This document shows, one piece after another, positions 32,359-41,415 of a DNA stretch of 45,189 nt. The DNA is from Pseudomonas inefficax. Lineage in GTDB: Bacteria; Pseudomonadota; Gammaproteobacteria; Pseudomonadales; Pseudomonadaceae. A program made the translations under genes and the position numbers. Numbering within the stretch: the first letter of the stretch is position 1; every line of letters starts with the position of its first letter. Where the stretch lies: positions 1-45,189 of the forward strand of contig NZ_OPYN01000019.1 of NCBI RefSeq assembly GCF_900277125.1, written 5' to 3'. The notes below the pieces were generated by a model, which saw only the letters and a program-made list of their open reading frames with translations, searched no databases and was not told the origin of the DNA.

Positions 32359-33636
32359 ATGAGCAAGACCAACGAATCCTTGATGCAACGTCGTGTAGCC
32401 GCCGTCCCACGTGGCGTTGGCCAGATCCACCCGATCTTCGTCGATACCGCGAAGAACTCGACCGTGATCGACGTTGAAGGCCGCGAACTGATCGACTTCG
32501 CCGGCGGCATCGCAGTACTGAACACCGGCCACCTGCACCCGAAAGTGGTTGCGGCCGTGCAAGATCAGCTGACCAAGGTCAGCCACACCTGCTTCCAGGT
32601 GCTGGCCTACGAGCCTTACGTAGAGCTGTGCGAGAAGATCAACAAGCTGGTCCCAGGCGACTTCGACAAGAAGACCCTGCTGGTCACCACCGGCTCCGAA
32701 GCCGTTGAAAACGCCGTCAAGATCGCCCGTGCCGCCACTGGCCGCGCTGGCGTCATCGCCTTCACCGGCGGCTACCACGGCCGTACCATGATGACCCTGG
32801 GCCTGACCGGCAAGGTCGTGCCGTACTCCGCTGGCATGGGTCTGATGCCAGGTGGCATCTTCCGCGCCCTGTTCCCGAGCGAACTGCACGGCATCAGCGT
32901 TGACGACGCCATCGCCTCGGTCGAGCGCATCTTCAAGAACGACGCCGAGCCGCGTGACATCGCCGCGATCATCCTCGAGCCGGTACAAGGCGAAGGCGGC
33001 TTCCTGCCAGCGCCGAAAGAGCTGATGCAGCGCCTGCGCGCCCTGTGCGACCAGCACGGCATCCTGCTGATCGCCGACGAAGTACAGACCGGCGCTGGCC
33101 GTACTGGCACCTTCTTCGCCATGGAGCAGATGGGCGTTGCGCCTGACCTGACCACCTTCGCCAAATCCATCGCTGGCGGCTTCCCGCTGGCCGGTGTGTG
33201 CGGCAAGGCCGAGTACATGGACGCCATCGCTCCTGGCGGCCTGGGCGGCACCTACGCCGGCTCGCCGATCGCTTGCGCCGCGGCCCTGGCCGTGATCAAA
33301 GTGTTCGAAGAAGAGAAACTGCTGGACCGCAGCAAAGCTGTGGGTGAGCGCCTGACCACTGGCCTGCGCGAAATTCAGAAGAAGCACCCGATCATCGGCG
33401 ACGTCCGTGGTCTGGGCTCGATGATCGCTGTCGAAGTCTTCGAGAAAGGCACTCACACCCCGAACGCTGCTGCCGTTGGCCAGGTTGTCGCCAAGGCTCG
33501 CGAGAAGGGCCTGATCCTGCTGTCCTGCGGTACCTACGGCAACGTCCTGCGTATCCTGGTTCCGCTGACCGCCGAAGACGCTCTGCTGGACAAAGGCCTG
33601 GCTATCATCGAAGAGTGCTTTGCTGAACTCGCCTGA
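32359..33636 (+). CDS. gabT: 4-aminobutyrate/5-aminovalerate aminotransferase GabT
   Basis: This 425-residue class III aminotransferase moves the amino group of GABA (and 5-aminovalerate) to 2-oxoglutarate. The PLP-binding Lys269 lies in TFAKSIAGGFP, preceded by the PLP-contact motif IADEVQTGAGRTG. TTGSEAVENAVKIAR and FTGGYHGRTMM are further family motifs. Full length from MSKTNESLMQRR to FAELA. It feeds semialdehyde to GabD encoded upstream. Its leader contains the gabD hairpin, and a strong terminator follows the stop. Confidence 0.95.
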   Translation: MSKTNESLMQRRVAAVPRGVGQIHPIFVDTAKNSTVIDVEGRELIDFAGGIAVLNTGHLHPKVVAAVQDQLTKVSHTCFQVLAYEPYVELCEKINKLVPGDFDKKTLLVTTGSEAVENAVKIARAATGRAGVIAFTGGYHGRTMMTLGLTGKVVPYSAGMGLMPGGIFRALFPSELHGISVDDAIASVERIFKNDAEPRDIAAIILEPVQGEGGFLPAPKELMQRLRALCDQHGILLIADEVQTGAGRTGTFFAMEQMGVAPDLTTFAKSIAGGFPLAGVCGKAEYMDAIAPGGLGGTYAGSPIACAAALAVIKVFEEEKLLDRSKAVGERLTTGLREIQKKHPIIGDVRGLGSMIAVEVFEKGTHTPNAAAVGQVVAKAREKGLILLSCGTYGNVLRILVPLTAEDALLDKGLAIIEECFAELA

Positions 33637-33651
33637 TGTGACGCGCTTCAG

Positions 33652-33680
33652 AAAAAACCCGCTTCGGCGGGTTTTTTTTT
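33652..33680 (+). terminator. Strong rho-independent terminator after gabT
   Basis: AAAAAACCCGC-TTCG-GCGGGTTTTTTTTT is a stable tetraloop hairpin with a T-run, 16 bp after the stop. Confidence 0.92.
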
Positions 33681-33773
33681 GTGCCCAGGAAAGCCATGGG
33701 GCGCTATCGTTGTCGGAGGATTTGCTCAGGAAGCTGCGATGGACTGTGTGTCAGGGCTATTCAGGAGTTGGCG

Positions 33774-35033
33774 ATGAACGCTGCAGACCCCACCCCACCA
33801 AGCGTACTGATTGTCGAGGGCGACCCCTGGGTACGCGACATGCTCAGCGAAATGCTGCTGAGCGTGCGCTGTGATGCCCGTCTGCAGGTCTGCGCCGACG
33901 GCTCGCAGGCTCTGAGCGCGCTGTCCAGCAAGCCCGACCTGATCATCGCCGCGCGCGAACTGGCTGGTGTCGATGGCCTCGACTTGTTGCGCAAGGTGCG
34001 CGCCAAAGGCTCGGGGTTGCCGTTCATCCTCATGAGCAACCGCAGCGACAGTGCCAGTGTGCGCGAAGCATTGCCCCTGCATCCCACGGCCTACCTGAGC
34101 AAGCCGCTGAACCTGGACACCCTGCGCAAGCGCCTGGAGGAGCTGCTGCTGGCGGTTGGCGAAGAAATTGCCTGCCCAGTGCCGGCCCTGCAGGCAGGTG
34201 CCAGCCTGCCTGCCTACCTCGAGCAGCGTCGCGCTACCGCCGATGGCGGGCCGCTGCTGGCCGATGTGCAGGTGGCGATCAAGCGCGCGCTCAACCCACA
34301 TGGCCTGAACCTGAGAGTGCTTGAAGAGCAAGTGCAGGGCGACCCGCAGATCACCGCCGTGCTGATCGCTGCGGCCAACAGCGCAGCACTGCACCGCGAA
34401 GCACCGGTGCAGACGTTACTGCAGGCCCTGAACAAGCTTGGCAGCACCCAGAGCATGAACCTTATCCTGGGCATGACCCTCAAGCGCAGTGCGCGCCTCA
34501 GTGACCCGCTGCTGGCGGAGCATGCAGCCCGTTACTGGGATTTGTCGCTGCACGCTGCCGAATATGGCCGCACCTTGGCACGCATGCTCGAGCTGGATGA
34601 AGGGCTGTGTTATTGCGCGGGGTTGCTGCATTGCCTGGGCGACCTGGCGGTGCTGCGCTGCTTGCAGGAGTGGCGGCTGGCCGGCGGTGAGCTGGATGAA
34701 GACCAGGTGCAGCTGTCGCTCAATGAGTTCGGTGCGGCGTTCGGCTCGGCGCTGCGTACGCGCTGGCGGTTGCCGCTGGGGTTGCGCGAGCTGATCGCGG
34801 CGATCTACCAACTGGGCGGCGGGGTGTATTCGCGGGAGATCCTGGCAATGAACCTGGCCGGGCAGTTGTCGCGCCTGCCGGCCGAGCAGGGGCTGGAGAA
34901 GGTGGCCAGCAGCAAGACTGCGCGGCTGCTCAAGCTTGGCCTGCCGGAGCTGAGGCGGTTGCGGAAGGTGGAGAACCCGGAGGTAAAGCCGCAGGAAGAG
35001 CCGCCGGTAGCCGAGGCCGAGGTTTCCAGCTGA
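33774..35033 (+). CDS. Degenerate receiver-HDOD signalling protein
   Basis: This protein of about 419 residues has an N-terminal CheY-like receiver (residues 10-125) and an HDOD domain (about 165-390). The receiver fold is kept: VLIVEGDP with Glu15 and Asp17, Ser88 in FILMSNRS, and Lys110 in YLSKPLNL. However, the phosphoacceptor position reads DLIIAARELAGVDG, with Ala60 where Asp is required and Ala64 where Pro is usual. It should therefore not be phosphorylated in the normal way. The HDOD part (IKRALNPHGLNLRVLEEQVQ..., LLHCLGDLAVL) lacks a full HD hydrolase pair, as in the family. The C-terminus is acidic and Pro-rich. CAGGAG precedes ATG 33774. Confidence 0.82.
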   Translation: MNAADPTPPSVLIVEGDPWVRDMLSEMLLSVRCDARLQVCADGSQALSALSSKPDLIIAARELAGVDGLDLLRKVRAKGSGLPFILMSNRSDSASVREALPLHPTAYLSKPLNLDTLRKRLEELLLAVGEEIACPVPALQAGASLPAYLEQRRATADGGPLLADVQVAIKRALNPHGLNLRVLEEQVQGDPQITAVLIAAANSAALHREAPVQTLLQALNKLGSTQSMNLILGMTLKRSARLSDPLLAEHAARYWDLSLHAAEYGRTLARMLELDEGLCYCAGLLHCLGDLAVLRCLQEWRLAGGELDEDQVQLSLNEFGAAFGSALRTRWRLPLGLRELIAAIYQLGGGVYSREILAMNLAGQLSRLPAEQGLEKVASSKTARLLKLGLPELRRLRKVENPEVKPQEEPPVAEAEVSS

Positions 35034-35069
35034 GATTTTGGGGCTAGGTTCGTTGAGCCCGGCGCAGAT

Positions 35070-35190
35070 CCTGTGGGAGCGGCCTTGTGTCGCGAAAGGG
35101 CTGCGAAGCAGCCCCAGCAATTTGTGCATCTGCGCTGAGATTCAGGGGCTGCTTTGCAGCCCTTTCGCGACACAAGGCCGCTCCCACAGG
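35070..35190. repeat. Long REP pair with side hairpins
   Basis: Inverted 46-bp copies lie at 35070-35115 and 35145-35190. Each combines the GTGGGAGCGGCC core, TGTCGCGA, and a GGGCTGC-GCAGCCC hairpin. The pair lies between the convergent HDOD and GGDEF genes. Confidence 0.9.
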
Positions 35191-35221
35191 GCCGTACAGG
35201 CCGGCAGGTGGTGAAAAACAG

Positions 35222-36208
35222 TCAGCCGCGGACGATCTGGTTCTTGCCCTGTCGCTTGGCCTGGTACATTGCCGCATCGGCCCGGGCATACAGGCTGTCC
35301 AGCGCCGCATCCTCGTCAGTCAGCCCGGTCACCCCCTGGCTCACCGTCACCCCGTAGGTCTGCTCCCCATGGCTGAAGCTCAGCCGCTGGATATGCCGCT
35401 GCAAGCGCTCGGCAATCTGTTCCGCTACCTGGGCAGTACAGCCCGGAAACACCGCCGCAAATTCCTCGCCACCAATACGCCCGAACAGATCCCCTCGGCG
35501 TAGCACGGCCTTGCCGCTGTCGGCGATCTGCTGCAACACCTGGTCGCCTTCCTGGTGGCCGTAGCTGTCGTTGATGCGCTTGAAGTCATCGATGTCCAGC
35601 AGCAGGAAGGCCAGTGGCGTACCGTCTTCGCGGGCGCTGTCGAAGGCTTGCTGGGCGCATTCGAAGAAGTGCCGGCGGTTGCTGCTCTGGGTCAGCACGT
35701 CGGTGGTGGCCAGGCGCTGCAGCTCGCCTTCGAGCTGCTTCTTCTCGGTGATGTCTTCGGCGATGCCAACGATGATCACCCGGTCGCCATCGCGTTGCTG
35801 GTTGATGTAGCACTTGTCGCTCAGCCAGCGTAGCTGGCCGTCGGCATTGAGGATGCGGTATTCGCGGTCTTCCACTGAGCCCTTGAGCAGTACTTGGGCC
35901 AGGCTGCGCTCGGCGAACTCCAGGTCGTCGGGGTAGATGCTGTCGCGCCACTCGTTGTAGTCGGCCAGCACCAGGCTGGCCGGGCGGCCGAAGATGCGCT
36001 CGTAGGCGGGGCTGACGTACAGCACCTGACGGGTTTCCCAGTCGAAGGCCCATAGCACCGCGTTGACGCTGTCGAGCAGCGAGCTGAACAGCTGCTCGCG
36101 CTCGCTCAGGCGGGCAACCTCACCTTGGGCGTGGAACAGCGCAAGCAAGGTCTGGGCGGCTTCGGGGGGCGGGGTGCCGGGCAGTGTCGTTGGAATGTTC
36201 TTGGCCAT
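35222..36208 (-). CDS. PAS-GGDEF diguanylate cyclase
   Basis: This protein of about 328 residues has no membrane segment. A PAS domain (about 40-155, VLWAFDWETRQVLYVSPAYE) ends in the PAC motif GIAEDITEKKQ. The GGDEF domain (about 163-328) has an intact active site, GGEEF at 246-250, and an intact product-inhibition site, RRGD at 237-240, five residues upstream. It should make cyclic di-GMP with feedback control. The signal sensed by PAS is unknown; there is no flavin Cys motif. Start 36208 (MAKNIPTTLPG) is the most likely, but in-frame GTG 36262 and ATG 36250 cannot be excluded because no good ribosome site is visible. Confidence 0.88.
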   Translation of the reverse strand: MAKNIPTTLPGTPPPEAAQTLLALFHAQGEVARLSEREQLFSSLLDSVNAVLWAFDWETRQVLYVSPAYERIFGRPASLVLADYNEWRDSIYPDDLEFAERSLAQVLLKGSVEDREYRILNADGQLRWLSDKCYINQQRDGDRVIIVGIAEDITEKKQLEGELQRLATTDVLTQSSNRRHFFECAQQAFDSAREDGTPLAFLLLDIDDFKRINDSYGHQEGDQVLQQIADSGKAVLRRGDLFGRIGGEEFAAVFPGCTAQVAEQIAERLQRHIQRLSFSHGEQTYGVTVSQGVTGLTDEDAALDSLYARADAAMYQAKRQGKNQIVRG

Positions 36209-36311
36209 GTGCACGGAGCAGATCTCGGCGTGAAAGCGTGCGGCCAGCATCTGGCCCGCCACGCGGGCGATGTGCCAGATATGAGTGTAAACGAGAGGGC
36301 GAAGTTCCGGT

Positions 36312-36339
36312 CGGCACGCCCCGCCAGAGGGGCGTGCCG
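36312..36339 (-). terminator. Strong 11-bp hairpin after the desaturase gene
   Basis: CGGCACGCCCC-GCCAGA-GGGGCGTGCCG begins 11 bp past the desaturase stop. It has no T-run, so it is either a weak terminator or an mRNA-stabilising hairpin. Confidence 0.5.
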
Positions 36340-36350
36340 ATCAACGGCGG

Positions 36351-37535
36351 TCAGGCGCTGGTCGGGCGCAGGGAGTAGGTCTTGAGCTGTGCCGCGAAGT
36401 CGCGCAGGGCCTGGATGCCGCTGGTTTCCGCGTCGTGTACCCAGTCTTTCATGGCGGCCAGCATGTCGTGGCCGTTGGCGCTGGTGCGCGCCCAGATCTG
36501 CTGCAGGGCCAGGCGTTTTTCGTAGATGGTCTTCAGCGCCTGGCTGTGGGCGAGCATCGACTCGATGCGCACGTGGTGGCGGTCTTCCAGCAGGCTGGTC
36601 TCGCGCGACAACAGGCGCTTGGCGCGGCGGAAGTGGTGGCGCAGCGAGGCATCGACGCGGGCCAGCTCCTGCGTGACCAGCGGGCCGATCACCAGCTTGC
36701 GGTACTGGGCCATGATCTGGAAGCGGTTGTTGAGAATGGCCATGGCGGTGTCCATGTCCAGGTTGCCTTTGCCTTCGACCCGGTGGGCGATCGGCGCCAC
36801 GCGCTGCACCTTGGCCAGGCGCAGCAGGCAGAACAGGCGGATCCACGCCCAACCCATGTCGAACTCCCAGCGCCTGACCGACAGCTTGGCCGAGTTGGGG
36901 TAGGTATGGTGGTTGTTGTGCAGCTCTTCGCCACCGATGACGATGCCCCACGGCACCAGGTTGGTGGCGGCATCGCGGCATTCGAAGTTGCGGTAGCCGA
37001 GCGCGTGGCCCAGGCCGTTGACCACCCCGGCGGCCCAGAACGGAATCCACATCATCTGCACTGCCCAGATGGTGATGCCGATGGTGCCGAACAGCAGCAG
37101 GTCGATCACCGCCATCAGCGCGATGCCGCCCAGCTTGTAGCGGGAGTAGAGGTTGCGCTCGATCCAGTCATCCGGGCAGTTCTTGCCGTAGATGCGCAGG
37201 GTTTCGGGGTTGCGCGCCTCCTCACGATAGAGCTCGGCACCTTTGCGCAGCACTGTGCTCAGGCCCTTGTGTACGGGGCTGTGCGGGTCGTCGGGGGTTT
37301 CACACTTGGCGTGATGCTTGCGGTGGACGGCAGTCCACTCGCGCGTGTTCTGCGCCGTGGTCAGCCACAGCCAGAAACGGAAGAAGTGCTTGAGCGCGCC
37401 ATTGAGCTCCAGGGCCCGGTGCGCGGAGTAGCGGTGCAGGTAGACCGTGACGCTGACAATGGTCACATGGGTCATCAACAAAGTGATGCCGACCAGTTGC
37501 CAGGCCGACAAGTCGAGCAGGCCGTTGTACCACAT
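36351..37535 (-). CDS. desA: Membrane fatty acid (acyl-lipid/acyl-CoA) desaturase
   Basis: This 394-residue di-iron desaturase carries three His boxes: HRYSAH (His34, His39), HRKHH (His71, 74, 75) and HNNHH (His206, 209, 210). Four hydrophobic segments lie at about 10-30, 50-60, 135-155 and 158-178. The layout is that of the delta-9 desaturases of Pseudomonas (DesA-type), which introduce double bonds into phospholipid acyl chains to control membrane fluidity. The C-terminal 120 residues are helical and charged, with no transmembrane segment or cytochrome b5 domain. The gene is divergent from the PAS-GGDEF-EAL gene, with about 145 bp between starts. The symbol desA follows the P. aeruginosa name. 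Confidence 0.87.
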   Translation of the reverse strand: MWYNGLLDLSAWQLVGITLLMTHVTIVSVTVYLHRYSAHRALELNGALKHFFRFWLWLTTAQNTREWTAVHRKHHAKCETPDDPHSPVHKGLSTVLRKGAELYREEARNPETLRIYGKNCPDDWIERNLYSRYKLGGIALMAVIDLLLFGTIGITIWAVQMMWIPFWAAGVVNGLGHALGYRNFECRDAATNLVPWGIVIGGEELHNNHHTYPNSAKLSVRRWEFDMGWAWIRLFCLLRLAKVQRVAPIAHRVEGKGNLDMDTAMAILNNRFQIMAQYRKLVIGPLVTQELARVDASLRHHFRRAKRLLSRETSLLEDRHHVRIESMLAHSQALKTIYEKRLALQQIWARTSANGHDMLAAMKDWVHDAETSGIQALRDFAAQLKTYSLRPTSA

Positions 37536-37641
37536 AGGTGTAGATACCCTCGAAATGCAGGGGGAAGGGCCGATTATCCCTTGACCGGGAAATAAAACCA
37601 GTCAACCGTTCAGATAGGAAGTCACGGCATGTTTCAGCCTT

Positions 37642-37647
37642 TATAAT
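37642..37647 (+). promoter_or_regulatory. Consensus -10 box for the PAS-GGDEF-EAL gene
   Basis: TATAAT lies 35 bp before ATG 37682. The hexamer 17 bp upstream (AAGTCA) is a poor -35. If this box is used, transcription begins downstream of the ATG at 37646, which supports start 37682. Confidence 0.45.
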
Positions 37648-37681
37648 GCCCCATCATTTTCTATGGGCAATTGCACCCGAC

Positions 37682-39577
37682 ATGTCTGTTTCAGTTCGCG
37701 ACGCCTTGCGCATGGCTGCGCTGTATGTGGTGCTCTCGGTCCTCTGCCTGACGCTGGCCGAGGTGGTGTTGCACGGCATGACCGACGACCCTCTTGCACT
37801 GAACGTGGGCCGGCAGATCAACCTGGTGGTCTGGGTGCTGCTCAGCGCTGTGCTGATCTATGTGTCGCGGGTACGGCTGCTCGACTTCATCGGGGTCGGC
37901 GCGCGTATGCGTGGCGAAGACCGTGAACGCCTGCGCATGGCCGCGGCGGTTTTCGACAGCACCCTTGAAGGCGTACTGGTGACCGATCGCGATGGCCTGA
38001 TCGTGCATGTCAACCGTGCCTTCATGCGCATCACCGGCTACCAGCAGGACGAGGTCATCGGCCAGCGCCCGAACAAGTTCAAGTCGGGTCGCCATGGCCT
38101 GGCGTTCTACCAGCAGATCTTCGCCACCCTGGCGGAAAAGGGCGAGTGGAGCGGCGAAATCTGGAACCGGCGCAAGAGCGGTGAAATCTACCCGCAGTGG
38201 CAGACCATTTGCGCCATCCGTGACGATGAAGGCGAGCTCAGCCACTACGTGGCGGTGTTCAGCGACATCAGCGCGATCAAGCATTCGGAACAGGAACTGG
38301 CCTACCTGGCCCACCACGACCCACTGACCGGCCTGCCCAACCGCTTGCTGTTCAACGACCGGGCCGAGCAGGCCCTGGCCGCAGCCCAGGCCAACAAGCG
38401 CGGTTGCGCCTTGCTGCTGCTGGACCTGGATCACTTCCAGAGCATCAATGACGGCCTTGGCCACACCATCGGCGACCAGTTGCTGAAGCTGGTTGGCGAG
38501 CGTCTGGGCGAGGTGCTGGGCAGCGGCGTGACCCTGGCGCGCCTGGGGGGCGACGAATTCGGCGTGCTGGCGGAAAACTGCCATGAGGTCGGCCAGGCGG
38601 GCAAGCTGGCGCAGGGCATCATCGAGCGCATGCGCGAGCCGTTCGTGTTCGACGGCCACCGCCTGTTCATCAGCGTCAGCGTGGGCATCAGCCTGTTCCC
38701 CAGCGATGCCTTGAGTGCCGAGCAGTTGCTGCGCAATGCCGACTCGGCATTGTACAAGGCCAAGAGCAACGGGCGAGCCTGCTATGCGCTGTATACCGAA
38801 GAGCTGACCGCTCACGCCCAGCACAGGGTCGAAACCGCCGGCGAGCTGCGCCGGGCCCTGGAGCAGGACGAGCTGCGGGTGTTCTACCAGCCGGTGCACG
38901 ACCTGGCGAGCGGCCGCCAGGTCGGCGTCGAAGCCCTGGTGCGTTGGCAGCATCCCCAGCGCGGCCTGGTGCCACCGGGTGAGTTCATCCCGATTGCCGA
39001 GCGCACCGGGCTGATTGCCGAGATTGACGCTTGGGTACTGCGCCAGGCATGTCGGCAGATGGTGCGATGGCAGGGTGAAGGGCGGCAGTTGGCGTTCGTG
39101 GCGGTGAACATCTCCAGCCGGCTGTTTGGCCAGCCCGAGCTGTACCAGCAGGTGGCCGAGGTGCTGCACGACACCGGCCTGGACCCGGCCGTGCTGGAGC
39201 TGGAGGTGACCGAGAGTGCGGTGATGGAGGACCCGGAGGTGGCGCTGGAGCAGCTGCACCGCTTGCGCGAGCTGGGGGTGACCCTGGCCATCGACGACTT
39301 CGGCACCGGTTATTCATCGCTGCTACGGTTGAAGCGCTTGCCGGTGCAGAAGCTGAAGATCGACCAGGGCTTCGTTGCCGGGTTGCCGCTGGATGAAGAC
39401 GACATCGCGATTGTCCGGGTGATCATTGCTCTGGCGCGCAGCATGGGCATGCAGGTGCATGCCGAAGGTATCGAGCAGGCGGAGCAGGCCAGCTTCCTGC
39501 TGCAGGAGCTGTGTCAGCTTGGGCAGGGGTACTGGTTCGGGCGGCCGGTGCCTGCCGAGGATCTTCGCTGGGGTTGA
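37682..39577 (+). CDS. Membrane-anchored PAS-GGDEF-EAL protein
   Basis: This protein of about 631 residues has two N-terminal membrane helices, at about 8-30 and 46-64. A PAS domain (about 85-200, including VFDSTLEGVLVTDRDGLIVH) follows, then GGDEF (about 205-370) and EAL (about 385-631). GGDEF reads RLGGDEF, intact at the core, but the usual I-site RxxD is replaced by SGVT in LGSGVTLARLGGDEF. The EAL domain is intact: EALVRW, DDFGTGYSS, KLKID and HAEGIE, so phosphodiesterase activity is expected. The net effect on cyclic di-GMP cannot be read from sequence. Start 37682 is preferred over 37646 because a perfect TATAAT overlaps the latter. Confidence 0.88.
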   Translation: MSVSVRDALRMAALYVVLSVLCLTLAEVVLHGMTDDPLALNVGRQINLVVWVLLSAVLIYVSRVRLLDFIGVGARMRGEDRERLRMAAAVFDSTLEGVLVTDRDGLIVHVNRAFMRITGYQQDEVIGQRPNKFKSGRHGLAFYQQIFATLAEKGEWSGEIWNRRKSGEIYPQWQTICAIRDDEGELSHYVAVFSDISAIKHSEQELAYLAHHDPLTGLPNRLLFNDRAEQALAAAQANKRGCALLLLDLDHFQSINDGLGHTIGDQLLKLVGERLGEVLGSGVTLARLGGDEFGVLAENCHEVGQAGKLAQGIIERMREPFVFDGHRLFISVSVGISLFPSDALSAEQLLRNADSALYKAKSNGRACYALYTEELTAHAQHRVETAGELRRALEQDELRVFYQPVHDLASGRQVGVEALVRWQHPQRGLVPPGEFIPIAERTGLIAEIDAWVLRQACRQMVRWQGEGRQLAFVAVNISSRLFGQPELYQQVAEVLHDTGLDPAVLELEVTESAVMEDPEVALEQLHRLRELGVTLAIDDFGTGYSSLLRLKRLPVQKLKIDQGFVAGLPLDEDDIAIVRVIIALARSMGMQVHAEGIEQAEQASFLLQELCQLGQGYWFGRPVPAEDLRWG

Positions 39578-39580
39578 GGG

Positions 39581-39667
39581 CCTCTTCGCGGGTAAACCCG
39601 CTCCCACAGGTACTGCACAGGGTTTGATGTCCGTGATATCCCTGTGGGAGCGGGTTTACCCGCGAAG
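39581..39667. repeat. REP pair between the EAL gene and the metI-like gene
   Basis: Inverted copies with GGGTAAACCC hairpins lie at 39581-39610 and 39641-39667, in the gap between convergent genes. The second copy ends 3 bp before the permease stop codon. Confidence 0.9.
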
Positions 39668-39670
39668 AAT

Positions 39671-40315
39671 TCAACGCTTGTTCAAGCCCTTGGCCAAGCG
39701 GTCCCCACCCAGCTGGATCAACGCCACCAACGCCACCAGCATGGCAATCACGGTCAGCATGATCTGGCTGTCGAAGCGCTGGTATCCATAGCGGTAGGCG
39801 ATGTCCCCCAGTCCCCCGGCACCGATCGCTCCGGCCATGGCCGAGGAATTGATCAGGGTCACCAGGGTAATGGTGAAGCCCCCCACGATCCCCGGTAGCG
39901 CCTCTGGCAGCAGCACATGCCAGACGATATGCCAGCGCCGGCAGCCCATGGCCTGCGCAGCCTCCACCAGGCCGTGGTCGACTTCGCGCAGGCTGACCTC
40001 GGCAATCCTCGCGAAGAACGGCGTGGCGGCAATGGTCAGCGGCACCACCGCGGCCCACACGCCATAGGTGGTACCCACCACCAGGCGGGTGAAGGGGATC
40101 AGCGCGACCATCAGGATCAGGAACGGAATCGAGCGGAACAGGTTGACGAAGGCACCCAGCACCCGGTTCAACAGCGGCGCCTCGAAAATCCCGCCCTTGT
40201 CGCTGGTGACCAGCAGCACCGCCATCGGTACCCCAACCAGCAGCGCAATCAGCGACGACACGCCAACCATCAGCAGGGTATCGAGCAAGCCTTCCAGCAG
40301 GCGATCAAACCACAT
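39671..40315 (-). CDS. MetI-type ABC permease
   Basis: This 214-residue inner-membrane permease has five to six hydrophobic segments. The MetI family signature is clear ([19 protein letters not shown], then [24 protein letters not shown] as the EAA loop). It pairs with the MetN-like ATPase encoded immediately upstream; the two genes overlap by 11 bp. It is the last gene of the minus-strand sulfur operon. Methionine, methionine sulfoxide or another small organosulfur compound may be the substrate; the monooxygenase neighbours point away from methionine alone. Confidence 0.9.
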   Translation of the reverse strand: MWFDRLLEGLLDTLLMVGVSSLIALLVGVPMAVLLVTSDKGGIFEAPLLNRVLGAFVNLFRSIPFLILMVALIPFTRLVVGTTYGVWAAVVPLTIAATPFFARIAEVSLREVDHGLVEAAQAMGCRRWHIVWHVLLPEALPGIVGGFTITLVTLINSSAMAGAIGAGGLGDIAYRYGYQRFDSQIMLTVIAMLVALVALIQLGGDRLAKGLNKR

Positions 40316-41414
40316 TGCCCAGTACCTCCACGTCCTCGGCCCAGCGGCGGGCGCGTTCCAGCAATTGATGGGTGTCGTGCGGCGAGTGCTGCACCGACAG
40401 GATCAACTGCCCCAGGGCATGCTCGCCAATGGTTTCCACACCTCCCTGCAGCAGGCGCACGCGGCCGCCAAGGTCGTTGAACAGGGCAGACAGTTCGGGC
40501 TCGCCGAGCAGGGTCAGCCTCAGCACCACGGCACTGTCGCGGCTTGCCGGGCTGGCCCGCAGGCTGGCTTGCAGCGCAGCTGGCAACCTGGCTTGCAACG
40601 GTGCCAGCAGGGTACGGGTTACCTCGTGGCGTGGTGAGCCAAACACCCGCCACACCTCACCCTGCTCGACCACTTCGCCACGCTCCAGCACCACCACCCG
40701 GTGGCAGATATCGCGAATTACCGCCATCTCGTGGGTGATCAGCACGATGGTCAGGCCCAGGCGCTGGTTGATGTCGCGCAGCAGTTCCAGAATGGAAGCG
40801 GTGGTTTCCGGGTCCAGCGCCGAGGTGGCCTCGTCGCACAGCAGGATCTCGGGGTCGTGCACCAGCGCCCGGGCAATGCCCACGCGCTGCTTCTGCCCGC
40901 CGGACAGCTGCGCCGGGTACACGTGGTGCTTTTCCTGCAGGCCGACCAGCTCCAGCAGTTCGCGCACCTTGCGCTGGCGTTCGGCCTTGGCCACGCCGGC
41001 CACCTTCAGGGGCAGCTCGACGTTCTGCCACACGGTCTTGGCCGACATCAGGTTGAAGTGCTGGAAGATCATACCGATGCGCCGACGCAGGGCTACCAGG
41101 TGGTCCTCGTCGAAGGGCGCGATGTCTACCTGGTCGATCAGCACCCGGCCCTGGCTGGGTTGCTCCAGACGGTTGATGGTGCGCAGCAGCGATGACTTGC
41201 CGGCGCCGCTGCGGCCGATGATGCCGAAGATTTCGCCATGGCGGATGTTCAGGTCGATGCCTTGCAAGGCCGGTTGCGTCTGGCCCGGGTAGGTCTTGCC
41301 CAGGCCGATGAAGCGCACGTGGGCTTCATTGACCTCCGGGCGCAGGGCCTGTTCCCTGGCCGTTGGCGGCAGTGGTTGTATGGTAGGCGCCCGGAGCGCG
41401 CTGGCCTGGCTCAT
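40305..41414 (-). CDS. MetN-type ABC ATPase with NIL domain
   Basis: This 369-residue ATPase has Walker [11 protein letters not shown]-loop [10 protein letters not shown], signature LSGGQKQR and Walker [13 protein letters not shown]. The C-terminal NIL domain (about 290-369) is the methionine-sensing regulatory domain of MetN. The N-terminus carries about 35 extra residues ([20 protein letters not shown]) before the conserved [12 protein letters not shown]. Start 41414 is one base past the stop of the binding-protein gene. An in-frame start at 41525 would lie inside that gene and is rejected. Confidence 0.9.
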   Translation of the reverse strand: MSQASALRAPTIQPLPPTAREQALRPEVNEAHVRFIGLGKTYPGQTQPALQGIDLNIRHGEIFGIIGRSGAGKSSLLRTINRLEQPSQGRVLIDQVDIAPFDEDHLVALRRRIGMIFQHFNLMSAKTVWQNVELPLKVAGVAKAERQRKVRELLELVGLQEKHHVYPAQLSGGQKQRVGIARALVHDPEILLCDEATSALDPETTASILELLRDINQRLGLTIVLITHEMAVIRDICHRVVVLERGEVVEQGEVWRVFGSPRHEVTRTLLAPLQARLPAALQASLRASPASRDSAVVLRLTLLGEPELSALFNDLGGRVRLLQGGVETIGEHALGQLILSVQHSPHDTHQLLERARRWAEDVEVLGNVV

Positions 41415-41415
41415 G

